Below are positions 50,780 to 59,525 of a DNA stretch of 64,000 nucleotides, piece by piece. Positions within the stretch are counted from its first letter, which is position 1. The number at the start of each line of letters is the position of its first letter. The notes below the pieces were generated by a model. The model was not told the DNA's origin. It was given only the letters and a program-made list of their open reading frames with translations, and made no database searches. The stretch is from Rhodospirillaceae bacterium (GTDB taxonomy: Bacteria > Pseudomonadota > Alphaproteobacteria > Rhodospirillales > Rhodospirillaceae): assembly GCA_002737725.1 (NCBI GenBank), contig NSIP01000003.1, forward strand, positions 84,501-148,500, written 5' to 3'. The position numbers and the translations under genes were made by a program.

Positions 50780-51532
50780 ATGGCCCTGATTGAAATCAAA
50801 AATCTCCACGTCTCGGTTCAAGGCAAAGATATCCTGAAAGGGATTTCGCTTACGATCAACGCTGGCGAAGTTCACGCCATCATGGGCCCTAATGGGACGG
50901 GCAAAAGCACGTTGTCGAATGTGATCGCCGGTCGTGAGGGTTATGAGGTTACGCAAGGCTCAGTCAGCTTCGACGGCCAAGATTTATTGGCGATGCCGCC
51001 CGATGCACGGGCCCGCGCAGGTGTGTTCTTGGCTTTTCAATATCCTGTCGAAATTCCGGGCGTCTCAACCTCGGCATTTCTGAAAACCGCCATCAACGCA
51101 AAGCGGCGCACGGAAGGCAAACCCGAGATTGATGCCATGGAATTCTTGAAGCTGGTAAAAGCCAAGAACAAGGCCCTGGGTATTCCTGACGATATGATCA
51201 AGCGCCCGCTCAATGTCGGGTTTTCGGGCGGCGAAAAGAAGCGCGCCGAAGTGCTGCAAATGACATTGCTCGAACCGCGCTTTGCGGTGTTGGATGAAAC
51301 CGACTCAGGCCTCGACATTGACGCGCTCAAGATAGTCTCGGACGGCGTGAATGCCTTGCGCGGTCCGACGCGCGCTTTTTTAGTGATCACGCATTACCAA
51401 CGTTTGTTGAACTACATTGTGCCTGACTACGTTCACGTGATGGCGGGCGGGCGTATCGTGAAAAGCGGCGGCAAAGAATTAGCCTACGAGCTCGAGGCCG
51501 AAGGTTACACCAAGTATTTGGCGGCGGCCTAA
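50780..51532 (+). CDS. sufC: Fe-S cluster assembly ATPase SufC
   Basis: 250 residues, ABC-type ATPase. Walker [10 protein letters not shown] (about 35-43), the SufC-specific [14 protein letters not shown], signature [15 protein letters not shown], Walker [13 protein letters not shown], and VITHYQRLL. It drives conformational change of SufBD during cluster assembly. 14 bases after sufB and nine before sufD. Confidence 0.97.
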   Translation: MALIEIKNLHVSVQGKDILKGISLTINAGEVHAIMGPNGTGKSTLSNVIAGREGYEVTQGSVSFDGQDLLAMPPDARARAGVFLAFQYPVEIPGVSTSAFLKTAINAKRRTEGKPEIDAMEFLKLVKAKNKALGIPDDMIKRPLNVGFSGGEKKRAEVLQMTLLEPRFAVLDETDSGLDIDALKIVSDGVNALRGPTRAFLVITHYQRLLNYIVPDYVHVMAGGRIVKSGGKELAYELEAEGYTKYLAAA

Positions 51533-51541
51533 GCGAATCAA

Positions 51542-52864
51542 ATGCGCCTCACCAGTTTACTCGATCATCCCTTTCGCGACGCTTACGCGGCCAAGTTCGG
51601 CGCGTTGCCTGGCGCGACGCAAGCCTGGATTGATGGTTTGCGCCAAACGGCGCGTGGAATTTTGAATACGTCGGGCCTGCCGGGCCCGCGGGTCGAGGCT
51701 TGGAAATTTACGGGCCTTGGCGACGTGGTCAAAATCCCGTTTCTGCCGTCTTCGAGCGCCGAGGACATTGATGTGCGCGAAATTCCCTTGGGCGTGCCGC
51801 ATATCCCCGGTGCACGGCGCATCGTATTGGTGAACGGTGTCTTGAGTGCAGAATTGTCAGATGCGGTCAATGATCCTCCAGGCCTGCGGATCGGAACCCT
51901 CAAGCATTACCTCGCGCGCGAGCCACAAATACTTAAGCCGATTTTGGGTGGGCTTGCTTCGAGTGGATCGTACCCGATGGCGGCCCTCAATACCGCATAC
52001 ATGAGCGACGGCCTTGTGATCCTTGCCGACAAAAACTTTCCCGGCTCAACGTTGCATATCATTTCCATTGGCGCGGCGGGGGCCGACCCTGTCGCGTTTC
52101 ACCCTCGTCATATCATCACGCTTGCCGCTGGCGCGCAGCTCAACGTCATTGAAACGCACATCGGTCTTCCGGGGCAGAGCTATTTGTCAAACCCCCTGAC
52201 GGAAATCAGCGTCGGCGAGAATGCGACATTGAAACGTTACGTCATGGTTGCCGAAGATAACGATGCGTTTCATTTGTCGACCGCTGCCGTAGCTTTGGCG
52301 GCCCATGGTACCTTCGAGGCGTTTCACTTGGTGGTGGGCGGCGGCAAGGTGCGCCAAGAAGTCGCGGTTGCCATGAACGGGGCGGGCGCGACGTGCCGCA
52401 TCAATGGCCTCTATGCGTTGACCGGCAAGCAGCACCACGATTTAACTACCGTGATCGACCATGCTGTTGGGCATGGCACGTCTTCGCAGTTGGTGAAGGG
52501 TGTGGTGGATGGTCAATCGCACGGTGTATTCCAAGGCCGCATTCATGTTGCCAAAGACGCGCAAAAGACCGACGCGCGGCAGTTGCACAAAGCGCTGTTC
52601 CTGTCCAAAGGGCCAGAAGTTGACTGCAAGCCCGAGCTCGAAATTTTCGCCGACGATGTGCAATGCGCCCATGGTGCAGCTACCGGCGAAATGGACCCCA
52701 ATCATTTATTTTATTTGATGGCGCGCGGCATTGATGCGGACACCGCCCGTGCCATGTTGGTATCGGGCTTCCTAGAAGATGCGATTGCGACCATCAGTGA
52801 TGAGCTTGTTCGCGCAGCGTTTAGCGATCTCGTTCAGTCTTGGCTGAAGCGCAGGGCCGCATGA
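51542..52864 (+). CDS. sufD: Fe-S cluster assembly protein SufD
   Basis: 440 residues, homologous to SufB in its C-terminal beta-helix. Recognisable segments are RVEAWKFTGLGDV, ASTSRALTEISVGENATLKRY-like core (here LTEISVGENATLKRYVMV), VDGQSHGVFQGRIHVAKDAQKTDARQLHKALFLS and ADDVQCAHGAATGEMDPNHLFYLMARGID. It pairs with SufB in SufBC2D. Its stop overlaps the sufS start (ATGA). Confidence 0.95.
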   Translation: MRLTSLLDHPFRDAYAAKFGALPGATQAWIDGLRQTARGILNTSGLPGPRVEAWKFTGLGDVVKIPFLPSSSAEDIDVREIPLGVPHIPGARRIVLVNGVLSAELSDAVNDPPGLRIGTLKHYLAREPQILKPILGGLASSGSYPMAALNTAYMSDGLVILADKNFPGSTLHIISIGAAGADPVAFHPRHIITLAAGAQLNVIETHIGLPGQSYLSNPLTEISVGENATLKRYVMVAEDNDAFHLSTAAVALAAHGTFEAFHLVVGGGKVRQEVAVAMNGAGATCRINGLYALTGKQHHDLTTVIDHAVGHGTSSQLVKGVVDGQSHGVFQGRIHVAKDAQKTDARQLHKALFLSKGPEVDCKPELEIFADDVQCAHGAATGEMDPNHLFYLMARGIDADTARAMLVSGFLEDAIATISDELVRAAFSDLVQSWLKRRAA

Positions 52865-54111
52865 CCGCGCTCGCCCACAAATCAGCTCCTCCGGCGTTCG
52901 ATGTGTCGCTCATCCGCAAGGATTTCCCCATTCTGGCCCGCCAGGTTCATGGCAAGCCTTTAGTATTTCTCGATAGCGCAGCCTCGACCCAGAAGCCCCG
53001 TGCGGTGCTGGATGCCATGACGTTCGCCTTTGAAAACGAATATGCCAACGTCCATCGCGGGGCCTACTGGCTGAGCGAGAAAGCGACGATCAACTATGAA
53101 GCCGCGCGCGAAAAGGTGCGGGCATTCATCAATGCAAAAAGTGCTTCGGAGGTTGTGTTCACGAAGGGTGCGACTGACGCCATCAATTTAGTTGCGGCCA
53201 GCTATGGCTGTTTAGCTCTACGGCCTGGCGATGAAATCGTTCTGACCGAGCTAGAGCATCATTCCAATATTGTACCGTGGCAATTGATTCGTGACCTGAC
53301 CGGCGCGGTGATCAAAGTTGTGCCGATCAATGCCGATGGCAGCATCAGCATTGATGCGTTTGCGAAAATTATCGGGCCCAAGACCAAAATCGTGGCCGTG
53401 GCGCATGTGTCCAATGTTTTGGGCACTGTGCTGCCCATCGAAGCGATTGCTGAGCTGACCCACAAATTTGGCGCGAAGTTGCTTGTGGATGGATGCCAGG
53501 GCATTGTTCACGAGCACGTCGATGTTCAGGCGATGGGCTGCGACTTCTACGTTTTTTCTGGCCACAAGCTTTATGGCCCCAACGCCATTGGTGTTTTGTG
53601 GGCGCGGCTTGAGCTGCTCGATGCCATGCCACCTTATCAGGGTGGCGGGGATATGATCGCCACCGTCACGTTTGAGAAAAGCACCTGGGCCGAGGCGCCT
53701 ACAAAGTTCGAAGCTGGTACACCGCCGATTGTTCCCGCGATTGGTTTGGGTGCGGCGATTGATTACTTGAACAGCATTGATCGCGTGGCTGCTGCGGCTC
53801 ACGAGCGTGATGTGTTGCAATACGCCATGGTTGAACTGTCCAAAGTGCCAGGCGTGAAACTGATTGGCACGGCACAAAACAAGGCCTCGGTACAGTCCTT
53901 CACCATGGAGGGCGCCCATCCGCATGATCTGGCGACGGTGCTGGATCGTTCAGGTGTTTGTGTGCGTGCCGGTCACCATTGCGCGCAACCGCTGATGGAT
54001 GTGTTGGGCGTGAGCGCCACAGCCCGGGCCTCGTTTGGGATTTACAGCACGCGTGGCGAAGTCGATGCCCTCGTGGCGGCCTTGCACAAAGCGCGCGAGG
54101 TGCTGCTATGA
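52861..54111 (+). CDS. sufS: Cysteine desulfurase SufS
   Basis: 416 residues from ATG 52861, which overlaps the sufD stop. Class II desulfurase: FLDSAASTQKPRAVLDA, EYANVHRGAYWLSEKAT, ELEHHSNIVPWQ, the PLP Lys in FSGHKLYGPNAIG, and the sulfur-accepting Cys in RAGHHCAQPLM. It takes sulfur from cysteine and passes it to the scaffold via SufU. Overlaps sufU by four bases. Confidence 0.97.
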   Translation: MTALAHKSAPPAFDVSLIRKDFPILARQVHGKPLVFLDSAASTQKPRAVLDAMTFAFENEYANVHRGAYWLSEKATINYEAAREKVRAFINAKSASEVVFTKGATDAINLVAASYGCLALRPGDEIVLTELEHHSNIVPWQLIRDLTGAVIKVVPINADGSISIDAFAKIIGPKTKIVAVAHVSNVLGTVLPIEAIAELTHKFGAKLLVDGCQGIVHEHVDVQAMGCDFYVFSGHKLYGPNAIGVLWARLELLDAMPPYQGGGDMIATVTFEKSTWAEAPTKFEAGTPPIVPAIGLGAAIDYLNSIDRVAAAAHERDVLQYAMVELSKVPGVKLIGTAQNKASVQSFTMEGAHPHDLATVLDRSGVCVRAGHHCAQPLMDVLGVSATARASFGIYSTRGEVDALVAALHKAREVLL

Positions 54112-54614
54112 ACGCCGTCGCCCATGTTGAAACTGATGATCTGAAGGTGCTTTACCAAGAGCTGATCTTGGATCACGGCAAGAGCCCGCGAAATGCGCGC
54201 CTTGTCGAACACGCGACGTGCACAGCCAAAGGCAACAATCCATTGTGCGGCGACCGCCTCACCGTGACGGCCCGCGTGAATGCAGGCGGTATGATCGAGG
54301 ACGTGGCTGCCGAGGGTAAGGGCTGCGCGATCTCGATCGCGTCAGCCTCGATGATGACCGAGGCTTTGAAGAATGCGTCTGTTGCGACGGCCCGCCAAGT
54401 GTTCGAGGCCGTACATCAGCTTTGCACCGGCAAAGCTGATGTGGCCTCTGCTAAGGCCATGTTGCCAACGTCCATGAGCGAGGATGTGGAAAAACTTGCG
54501 GCGCTGAGAGGCGTGAGGCAATTTCCTGTGCGTGTGAAATGCGCCACTTTGCCTTGGCACACGCTGATGTCCTGCCTTGATGGCAAGGTCGACGCCACCA
54601 CCGAGAAAGTTTGA
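54108..54614 (+). CDS. sufU: SUF system sulfur-transfer protein SufU
   Basis: 168 residues from ATG 54108, which overlaps the sufS stop (ATGA). NifU-N/IscU-like, with cysteines at NPLCGDRL, GKGCAISIASASMM and PVRVKCATLPWHTL, the SufU arrangement that binds zinc and relays sulfur from SufS. An insertion relative to IscU (about residues 85-125) is present, as expected for SufU. The longer frame from 53958 lies inside sufS and is not coding. Confidence 0.93.
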   Translation: MNAVAHVETDDLKVLYQELILDHGKSPRNARLVEHATCTAKGNNPLCGDRLTVTARVNAGGMIEDVAAEGKGCAISIASASMMTEALKNASVATARQVFEAVHQLCTGKADVASAKAMLPTSMSEDVEKLAALRGVRQFPVRVKCATLPWHTLMSCLDGKVDATTEKV

Positions 54615-54626
54615 GGATTTAGGTCG

Positions 54627-55025
54627 ATGATGCCGCCATATGAAATGCCCGCCAGTGAAGGTGAGCCGCCCCAAGAGGGCGAGAAGATTATCTCGGGTGC
54701 GCCGTTGCCGCCTGGCACGAATGTCGCTAGCGAAGACAGCGTGGTTGAGGCAATGCGAACGGTATTCGACCCTGAAATCCCGGTGAACATTTACGATCTG
54801 GGGCTGATTTACGACCTGAAGGTGCAAGACAGCGGCAATGTCGATGTGCTGATGACGTTGACGGCCCCGGCGTGCCCGGTGGCGGGCACGTTGCCCAAGG
54901 AAGTGGCCGATAAAGTGGCTGCGGTTCAAGGTGTGGGCGAGGTGGGGGTGACCATCACCTGGGACCCGCCGTGGACCCAGGCCAACATGTCCGAAGTCGC
55001 GCGCGTGGCATTGGATATGTTTTAA
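54627..55025 (+). CDS. sufT: SUF system protein SufT (DUF59/MIP18 family)
   Basis: 132 residues, start ATG 54627 (ATG 54630 equally possible). A low-complexity acidic N-terminus of about 40 residues precedes the DUF59 core: VVEAMRTVFDPEIPVNIYDLGLIYDL, TLTAPACPVAGTLP (with the conserved Cys) and GVGEVGVTITWDPPWTQANM. It assists maturation of Fe-S proteins. Sits between sufU and sufA in the operon. Confidence 0.92.
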   Translation: MMPPYEMPASEGEPPQEGEKIISGAPLPPGTNVASEDSVVEAMRTVFDPEIPVNIYDLGLIYDLKVQDSGNVDVLMTLTAPACPVAGTLPKEVADKVAAVQGVGEVGVTITWDPPWTQANMSEVARVALDMF

Positions 55026-55097
55026 CGCGGATACGTTTTAACGAATCATTTGAGGGACTGGCGTAATCTTAACTCCAGCGCCATATTAGGACTTACG

Positions 55098-55481
55098 ATG
55101 ACCGAGATTGCAAAACCCAGCGTTGCCCCAAAGCCCCAGCGGATGAAACCGCCTGCGCCCATCACCATGACCACGCGCGCCACCGATCGCGTGCGCGAGC
55201 TCATGGCCAAGGCCACAAAACCGGTGCTAGGCTTAAGGGTAGGTGTGAAAGCGCGCGGCTGTTCGGGGATGTCCTACGTTGTGGAATACGCCGAAGAGCA
55301 GCGCAAATTCGAAGATGTTCTGGAACAAGATGGGGTTAAATTATTTATCGACCCCACAGCGGTGATGTACTTGCTGGGCAGCGAACTTGATTATCGCGAA
55401 GACAAAATGGAAAGCGGGTTCGTCTTTACCAACCCGAACGAAAAAGGTCGTTGTGGCTGCGGCGAAAGCTTTACAATTTAG
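55098..55481 (+). CDS. sufA: A-type Fe-S carrier SufA
   Basis: 127 residues from ATG 55098, with AGGA seven bases upstream; the longer frame to 55050 is not preferred. Conserved cysteines are in VGVKARGCSGMSYVVEY and KGRCGCGESFTI. A proline-rich N-terminal tail of about 30 residues precedes the core. Carries Fe-S clusters to apo-proteins. Last gene of the suf operon. Confidence 0.94.
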   Translation: MTEIAKPSVAPKPQRMKPPAPITMTTRATDRVRELMAKATKPVLGLRVGVKARGCSGMSYVVEYAEEQRKFEDVLEQDGVKLFIDPTAVMYLLGSELDYREDKMESGFVFTNPNEKGRCGCGESFTI

Positions 55482-55583
55482 TGGAGCGGATTTGACATTC
55501 GCACCCCCAGCCGTTTCGCAGCATTACTCGAGTGAGCTGCAGTTTAGACGTATGAAGAATCCTGCAACAGTGAGAAGCGGTCG

Positions 55584-55790
55584 ATGATGATCACGATCCT
55601 CAATGTATTAGTGGGCGTTGCCCTGTTTTCCGTCTTCGCCGTTTTAATGACCGGTGTTGTCGGGCTTGCCATTGGGGGCGAGTTCAATCGCAAATACGCC
55701 AACAAGCTGATGCAGCTGCGCGTGGCCACACAGGCTACGGCGGTCCTCCTGCTCGCGCTTCGTGCTTTCGCGCCGAATTGGCTTTCGTAG
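55584..55790 (+). CDS. HIG1-like twin transmembrane protein
   Basis: 68 residues with two hydrophobic helices (ILNVLVGVALFSVFAVLMTGVVGLA and TAVLLLALRAF) around the loop GGEFNRKYANKLMQLRV, which matches the HIG1/twin-transmembrane family that associates with respiratory complexes in alphaproteobacteria and mitochondria. 102 bases after sufA, so separate or loosely linked. A small minus-strand ORF ends just past its stop. Confidence 0.78.
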   Translation: MMITILNVLVGVALFSVFAVLMTGVVGLAIGGEFNRKYANKLMQLRVATQATAVLLLALRAFAPNWLS

Positions 55791-55794
55791 GTTT

Positions 55795-55899
55795 TTAAAC
55801 GAACCGCGGACGCTCGGGCCGGTAGACGACTTTGTTGGCTTTTTCAAAATTCGCAAGTGCTTCGATCAATTCACGGCGGCGGTTCCGTGTGGCTTGCAC
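55795..55899 (-). CDS. Possible 34-residue ORF
   Basis: From GTG 55899 the minus strand encodes ATRNRRRELIEALANFEKAN followed by KVVYRPERPRFV. The composition looks protein-like rather than antisense, but it is short, a TAG immediately precedes the GTG and there is no ribosome-binding site. It may be the end of a lost larger gene. The surrounding 55800-56076 gap holds nothing else recognisable. Confidence 0.25.
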   Translation of the reverse strand: MQATRNRRRELIEALANFEKANKVVYRPERPRFV

Positions 55900-56076
55900 C
55901 TACGAGGGTGTGATGGCTCAGACGTCGATCATTGCAGCCTTCTAGCGTCTGATGGCGATACTTAACAAGCACTTAGCCCCAGAAATAGCGCCAAGCCATT
56001 AAAAAAGCCTAAGGAAGATAGAAATTACACTGCAGCGTTAATGTGTTACAAAAAAATCAGCTAACAGTTGTGACAT

Positions 56077-57000
56077 CTACTCAGCGCTCATGCGTTGATA
56101 TCTGAGGGATTTTTCTGAGCGACTAACGGCGTCTGCCAACGATGCGACCACTGCCCCTAAGTGTGCCCGCAGTTTGCCGAAGGCAGCCCTGCGCATCAAT
56201 GTCGCCTCATCCATATACAAAGACCGGTTAATTTCGATTTGCACCGCATGGACGCCATTGGCGGGGTCACCGTAATGTTGGGTGGTGAATCCACCTGCAT
56301 AAGGGTTATTACGCAAAACCCGGTAGCCCAAGTCGTGCAAGGACTCATCAATCGTGTCGGTGATCAGGGGGTGGCAAGACAGGCCACTGCGATCACCCAA
56401 TACAACATCCACAAGTTGCGGCGCACTGTCGATGTCGAGCGGCAAGCCAGATGAGGGCATCGAGTGGCAATCCACCAGCACGCAGTATCCAAAATTATCG
56501 AGCGTGCGGTTGATCATCATGCGCACCGCACGATGGTAGGGCCGGTAGAACTCGGCCAACCGAAGCTCGACATCTGCGAAGGCCAGCTTGTGGCGGTAAA
56601 TCTCGCGCCGGGTGGCCACAATGCGCGCCACTGTGCCTAAGCCTGCCGCAACGCGGGCCGACGAACTATTCACAAAGGCGGGCAAAGGGCCGTCGAACAT
56701 ATCGGGGTCAAGTTCATAGGGCTCGCGATTCACATCTAAGTAGGCCCGCGGCAGCAAGGCCTTGACCAAGGGCGCGCCCAACTCTGGGACATCACCAAAT
56801 AACTCGTCGACGTAACAGTCTTCTGATTTGCGCAAGGCCGCCAAATCAAGGGGGGAGGAGCCGATGAAATGCGCCGGGTAGCTACAGCCTGAGTGCGGCG
56901 AGGCAAACACCAACGGAAGGCGCAGCTCATGGGCATCGGCGATCTCGATGGCTTTGCCAAGCGCAGTCTCAAATTCCGTATCGCGGTGATCGCTCGACAT
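56077..57000 (-). CDS. N-formylglutamate amidohydrolase
   Basis: 307 residues from ATG 57000; the frame is open to 57117 but the extra N-terminus overlaps upstream sequence and is Arg/Trp-rich. Zinc-hydrolase features: LVFASPHSGCSYPAHF (the HSG motif), RAYLDVNREPYELDPDMFDG, DCHSMPSSG and GGFTTQHYGDPANGVHAVQIEINRSLYMDE. It hydrolyses N-formyl-L-glutamate, the last step of one histidine degradation route; relatives act on other N-formyl or N-acyl amino acids. No hut genes in the window, so the exact role is open. Confidence 0.88.
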   Translation of the reverse strand: MSSDHRDTEFETALGKAIEIADAHELRLPLVFASPHSGCSYPAHFIGSSPLDLAALRKSEDCYVDELFGDVPELGAPLVKALLPRAYLDVNREPYELDPDMFDGPLPAFVNSSSARVAAGLGTVARIVATRREIYRHKLAFADVELRLAEFYRPYHRAVRMMINRTLDNFGYCVLVDCHSMPSSGLPLDIDSAPQLVDVVLGDRSGLSCHPLITDTIDESLHDLGYRVLRNNPYAGGFTTQHYGDPANGVHAVQIEINRSLYMDEATLMRRAAFGKLRAHLGAVVASLADAVSRSEKSLRYQRMSAE

Positions 57001-57237
57001 AACCAAAATGTGCTCAACGTTCCCAAAGCCTGCGGGCCGTTTGATGCCCCAGGTCGCCCAACTTCCCAAGGGCCAAGTGTAACGCGGAAAGGGCCGCCCG
57101 CAAGCACTGCTCATCAAGCCAAATCATGACTTTTTTAGGGGTTGCCTTGGTTTGGGCCAAGGCTTGCCAAGCCCAGCCCAACTGGCTAAACAACCGCCTC
57201 TGCTGGCCGGTCACCAAGACCGGCAGACCACACGGAT

Positions 57238-57312
57238 GCGCGGTTAGCTCAGCGGTAGAGCACTACCTTGACATGGTAGGGGCCACAGGTTCGATCCCTG
57301 TACCGCGCACCA
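57238..57312 (+). tRNA. tRNA-Val (GAC), CCA encoded
   Basis: Full cloverleaf: acceptor GCGCGGT with ACCGCGC, D-arm TAGCTCAGCGGTAGAGC, anticodon stem CTACC/GGTAG with loop TTGACAT giving anticodon GAC, and T-loop GGTTCGATCCC. CCA is encoded. Its 3' part is duplicated at 59403, so this gene was an integration target. Confidence 0.96.
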
Positions 57313-57316
57313 TCTT
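57289..57316 (+). repeat. Candidate att site, left copy (in tRNA-Val)
   Basis: A 28-base stretch from the T-loop through CCA and TCTT, beginning GTTCGATCCCTGTACC, recurs exactly at 59403-59430. This is the standard sign of site-specific integration into a tRNA 3' end. Confidence 0.75.
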
Positions 57317-57719
57317 TAACCAAGCATTATCACCATGATGAGCACTCGCGAGTGATCCGTGGGTACCACATGGGTACCAAGCATACCCGGCTCATTCACA
57401 ACTGGCGCTAAAAGCGATCAACCAACAAGGCCAATGGATCGAGACGTTGATCAGCAAGCAAGTCGCCGACGTTGAAACAATCGCAACAAGAAGTGTCGAT
57501 GAACGGTTTGAATTAATTGATATCAAGCAATCACCAAGCGCCTCATAACGTCACCTGCGATTTGCTTTCCCCGACCCCCACCCAGGCACTTCGCCCCAGC
57601 GTCCGCATGAAGTTGGCGAGGTTGTAGGCGAGTGCATGAAGCTGAAGCCGGACGGCATTGGCCGCGAACGAGCAGCACGACAGCCGTGCCCACTTTACGG
57701 CGTTCTTGCCCTCCTTGAT
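57317..57719. other. Left part of the tRNA-Val element
   Basis: No intact gene. A 45-codon plus-strand open stretch at about 57406-57547 (ALKAINQQGQWIETLISKQV, then ADVETIATRSVDERFELI) looks protein-like and could be a gene end cut off by rearrangement. At 57548-57719 the minus strand still encodes the last part of the IS1380-type transposase beyond a nonsense codon. No integrase gene survives. Confidence 0.4.
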
Positions 57720-58256
57720 TCATTGTTCGCAGGTGCCGCGCTGATTGTAGAAACTGACCACCCGCTCGGACGGGCGTGACAGGTTGGTGACGATGAATCC
57801 GACGCGGGGATAAAGCTCGCCCGGATGCCACTCGACCTTGGCCACGACCCGGCGCGGCGCTTTCCAACTCTGCGCCCGATAGCTGAAGTTGGCGTAATAT
57901 CGCCGAACCTCGATGAGAGGACGACCGACAGGACGCTTGAGCAGATGAGCGATGCTTTCCTGCAGGATTTTGTTGCCCGGCAGCTGGATCGTATACTTGA
58001 AGCCTTCGGCCTCCAGGAACTCGTAGACCTCAGGGTTCACGAAGGCGGCGTCGGCGTGGAAGTGGCGGCGTATCTTGCCGTTCCTGTAACGCGCGACCAC
58101 GGGTTCGAGCACGTCCTTCCAGCCGTCCGCCGAATGGACATTTCCCGGACGCAATGCGCAGCGTTCGAGATCGCCAAATTGATTGAAGACGAACAGCGGA
58201 TGATAGCAGGTGCAGGCAAAATGGCCGTTGGCTTTGAACCCCTGGGGGCGCGGCAA
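57548..58256 (-). mobile_element. IS1380-family transposase remnant
   Basis: The minus strand encodes the middle and end of an IS1380-like DDE transposase: CTCYHPLFVFNQFGDLERCA, RPGNVHSADGWKDVLEPVV, HADAAFVNPEVYEFLEAEGF and FYNQRGTCEQ, then TGA (57722-57720), where the family has Trp (TGG). The frame continues IKEGKNAVKWARLSCCSFAA and NAVRLQLHALAYNLANFMRT before diverging. The N-terminal third is missing: the match stops abruptly near 58256. The insertion sequence is therefore truncated and carries a nonsense mutation; no terminal repeats were found. Confidence 0.82.
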
Positions 58257-58554
58257 TCAAAGCTCACACCCGCCAAGGCCCCACCCAAAGGCGGCAAAGC
58301 CACACCAAGCCCGCTGCCATCAGCAAAAGTGTCTTCGCCTTTGGGTTTCGGATGGGCTACAGCCGCTTTGCCACCAATCCTAGCCCGCGGCGCGGTTTGG
58401 ATGAGGTGATGGCAGTCTAGAAACCCCTCACGCTACCCTCTCCCGCAAGCGCGGGAGAGGGTTTGAGCCGTCCAACTGTCGGGCACAGCCAGCATTCTTC
58501 TTCCTACCCCATCGTTATCATCTATGGCTGGCACCCATATTTGGGGAGGCTTCC
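58257..58554. other. Gap with strong GC hairpin
   Basis: A plus-strand open stretch to about 58422 (ISKSVFAFGFRMGYSRFATN) has no clear identity. CCCTCTCCCGC (58436-58446) is perfectly inverted as GCGGGAGAGGG (58451-58461), a strong hairpin without a T-run, of a type often dispersed in proteobacterial genomes. The rest is promoter space for the downstream SDR. Confidence 0.45.
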
Positions 58555-59376
58555 ATGACCGACACACCATTCATGACCCGTCGCGATGTTGTCGCGGGCA
58601 GCATTGCAGTTGCTGCGGTGACAACCATGAGCAAAAACGCCAACGCGGCCGATGCCATGACCGTGATGATCACCGGTTCCAATCGCGGCATAGGGCTTGA
58701 GTTCGTCAAGCAATACGCTGCCAAAGGATGGGTGGTAATTGCCACCACGCGCAGCCCCGACAAAGCTGATGAACTGAAAAAGGTCGCGGCCGCCAACAAA
58801 AGCGTGGTCATCGAACAGCTTGATGTGACGAGCAATGCCTCGGTCGACACTCTGGCGGCAAAGTACAAAGGCAAGCCCATCGATCTGCTGATCAACAACG
58901 CAGGCATTACGGGCGACTTCCGCAGGCCTAAGCAGGCAAGCTTTGGTACGCTTGATCATGCGGTGCGCGACGACTTCATGCACACCAACGCGCTCGGACC
59001 GTTGAAAGTGACTGAGGCGTTTTACGAGAACGTCAAACTGGGCAAGGGCAAAAAAATCACAGCCGTGACCTCACTGGCGGGTTCCTTTGGGGCCAAGTTC
59101 GGCGGCGGCATTCCGGGCAATTATTGGTACAAGATCAGCAAGGCGACTCTCAACGCAGCGATGGTCAACGTGTCGATAGATGCCAAGAAGGACGGCGTGA
59201 TTGTTACGCTGCTCTCGCCAGGCATTGTGCAGGTCGAGAAAATTGGCAACGCCCGAAGGCCCGGGCAGATCGAACCGTTTGAAAGCATCAGCGGCATGAT
59301 TAAAGTCATCGATGCCCTGACCATGGACGACGCGGGCGTGATTATCCGCTACAATGGCGAACGCCAGCCGGTTTAA
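58555..59376 (+). CDS. SDR family oxidoreductase with Tat-type signal peptide
   Basis: 273 residues; GGGAGG six bases upstream fixes the start. The N-terminus MTRRDVVAGSIAVAAVTT then NANAADA is a twin-arginine export signal, unusual for this family. The SDR core follows: VMITGSNRGIGLEFVKQYA, LINNAGITGDF, a Ser in TSLAGSFGAKFGG and Tyr/Lys in NYWYKISKATLN. NAD(P)-dependent enzymes are normally cytoplasmic; Tat export would move the folded enzyme with bound cofactor to the periplasm. The gene lies inside the 2.1-kb stretch bracketed by tRNA-Val repeats, 27 bases before the right copy. Substrate unknown. It resembles the SDR at 60376, which lacks a signal. Confidence 0.87.
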   Translation: MTDTPFMTRRDVVAGSIAVAAVTTMSKNANAADAMTVMITGSNRGIGLEFVKQYAAKGWVVIATTRSPDKADELKKVAAANKSVVIEQLDVTSNASVDTLAAKYKGKPIDLLINNAGITGDFRRPKQASFGTLDHAVRDDFMHTNALGPLKVTEAFYENVKLGKGKKITAVTSLAGSFGAKFGGGIPGNYWYKISKATLNAAMVNVSIDAKKDGVIVTLLSPGIVQVEKIGNARRPGQIEPFESISGMIKVIDALTMDDAGVIIRYNGERQPV

Positions 59377-59402
59377 TCCGACACCAGAGAATACCAATGC
59401 CC

Positions 59403-59430
59403 GTTCGATCCCTGTACCGCGCACCATCTT
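59403..59430 (+). repeat. Candidate att site, right copy
   Basis: Exact 28-base duplicate of tRNA-Val positions 57289-57316. A weaker match to the same tRNA end occurs at about 59482-59505 (GGTTGGTCCCTGGTCCGCGC), perhaps an older, decayed copy. Confidence 0.75.
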
Positions 59431-59525
59431 CTCACCATTGAATAAGGTCTTTGTTTGCCAGGCTCACGACATTTGCCGGTTGGTCCCTGGTCCGCGCGCT
59501 ATATTTTCCTTCCGCGGTCGATTCC

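Noticed and set aside
53958-54107. Longer start for sufU
   Set aside because: These codons lie within sufS in another frame; ATG 54108 in the ATGA overlap gives the family N-terminus.
57360-57415. Integrase gene start next to tRNA-Val
   Set aside because: The only reading frame after the tRNA stops within 13 to 40 codons and shows no recombinase motif.
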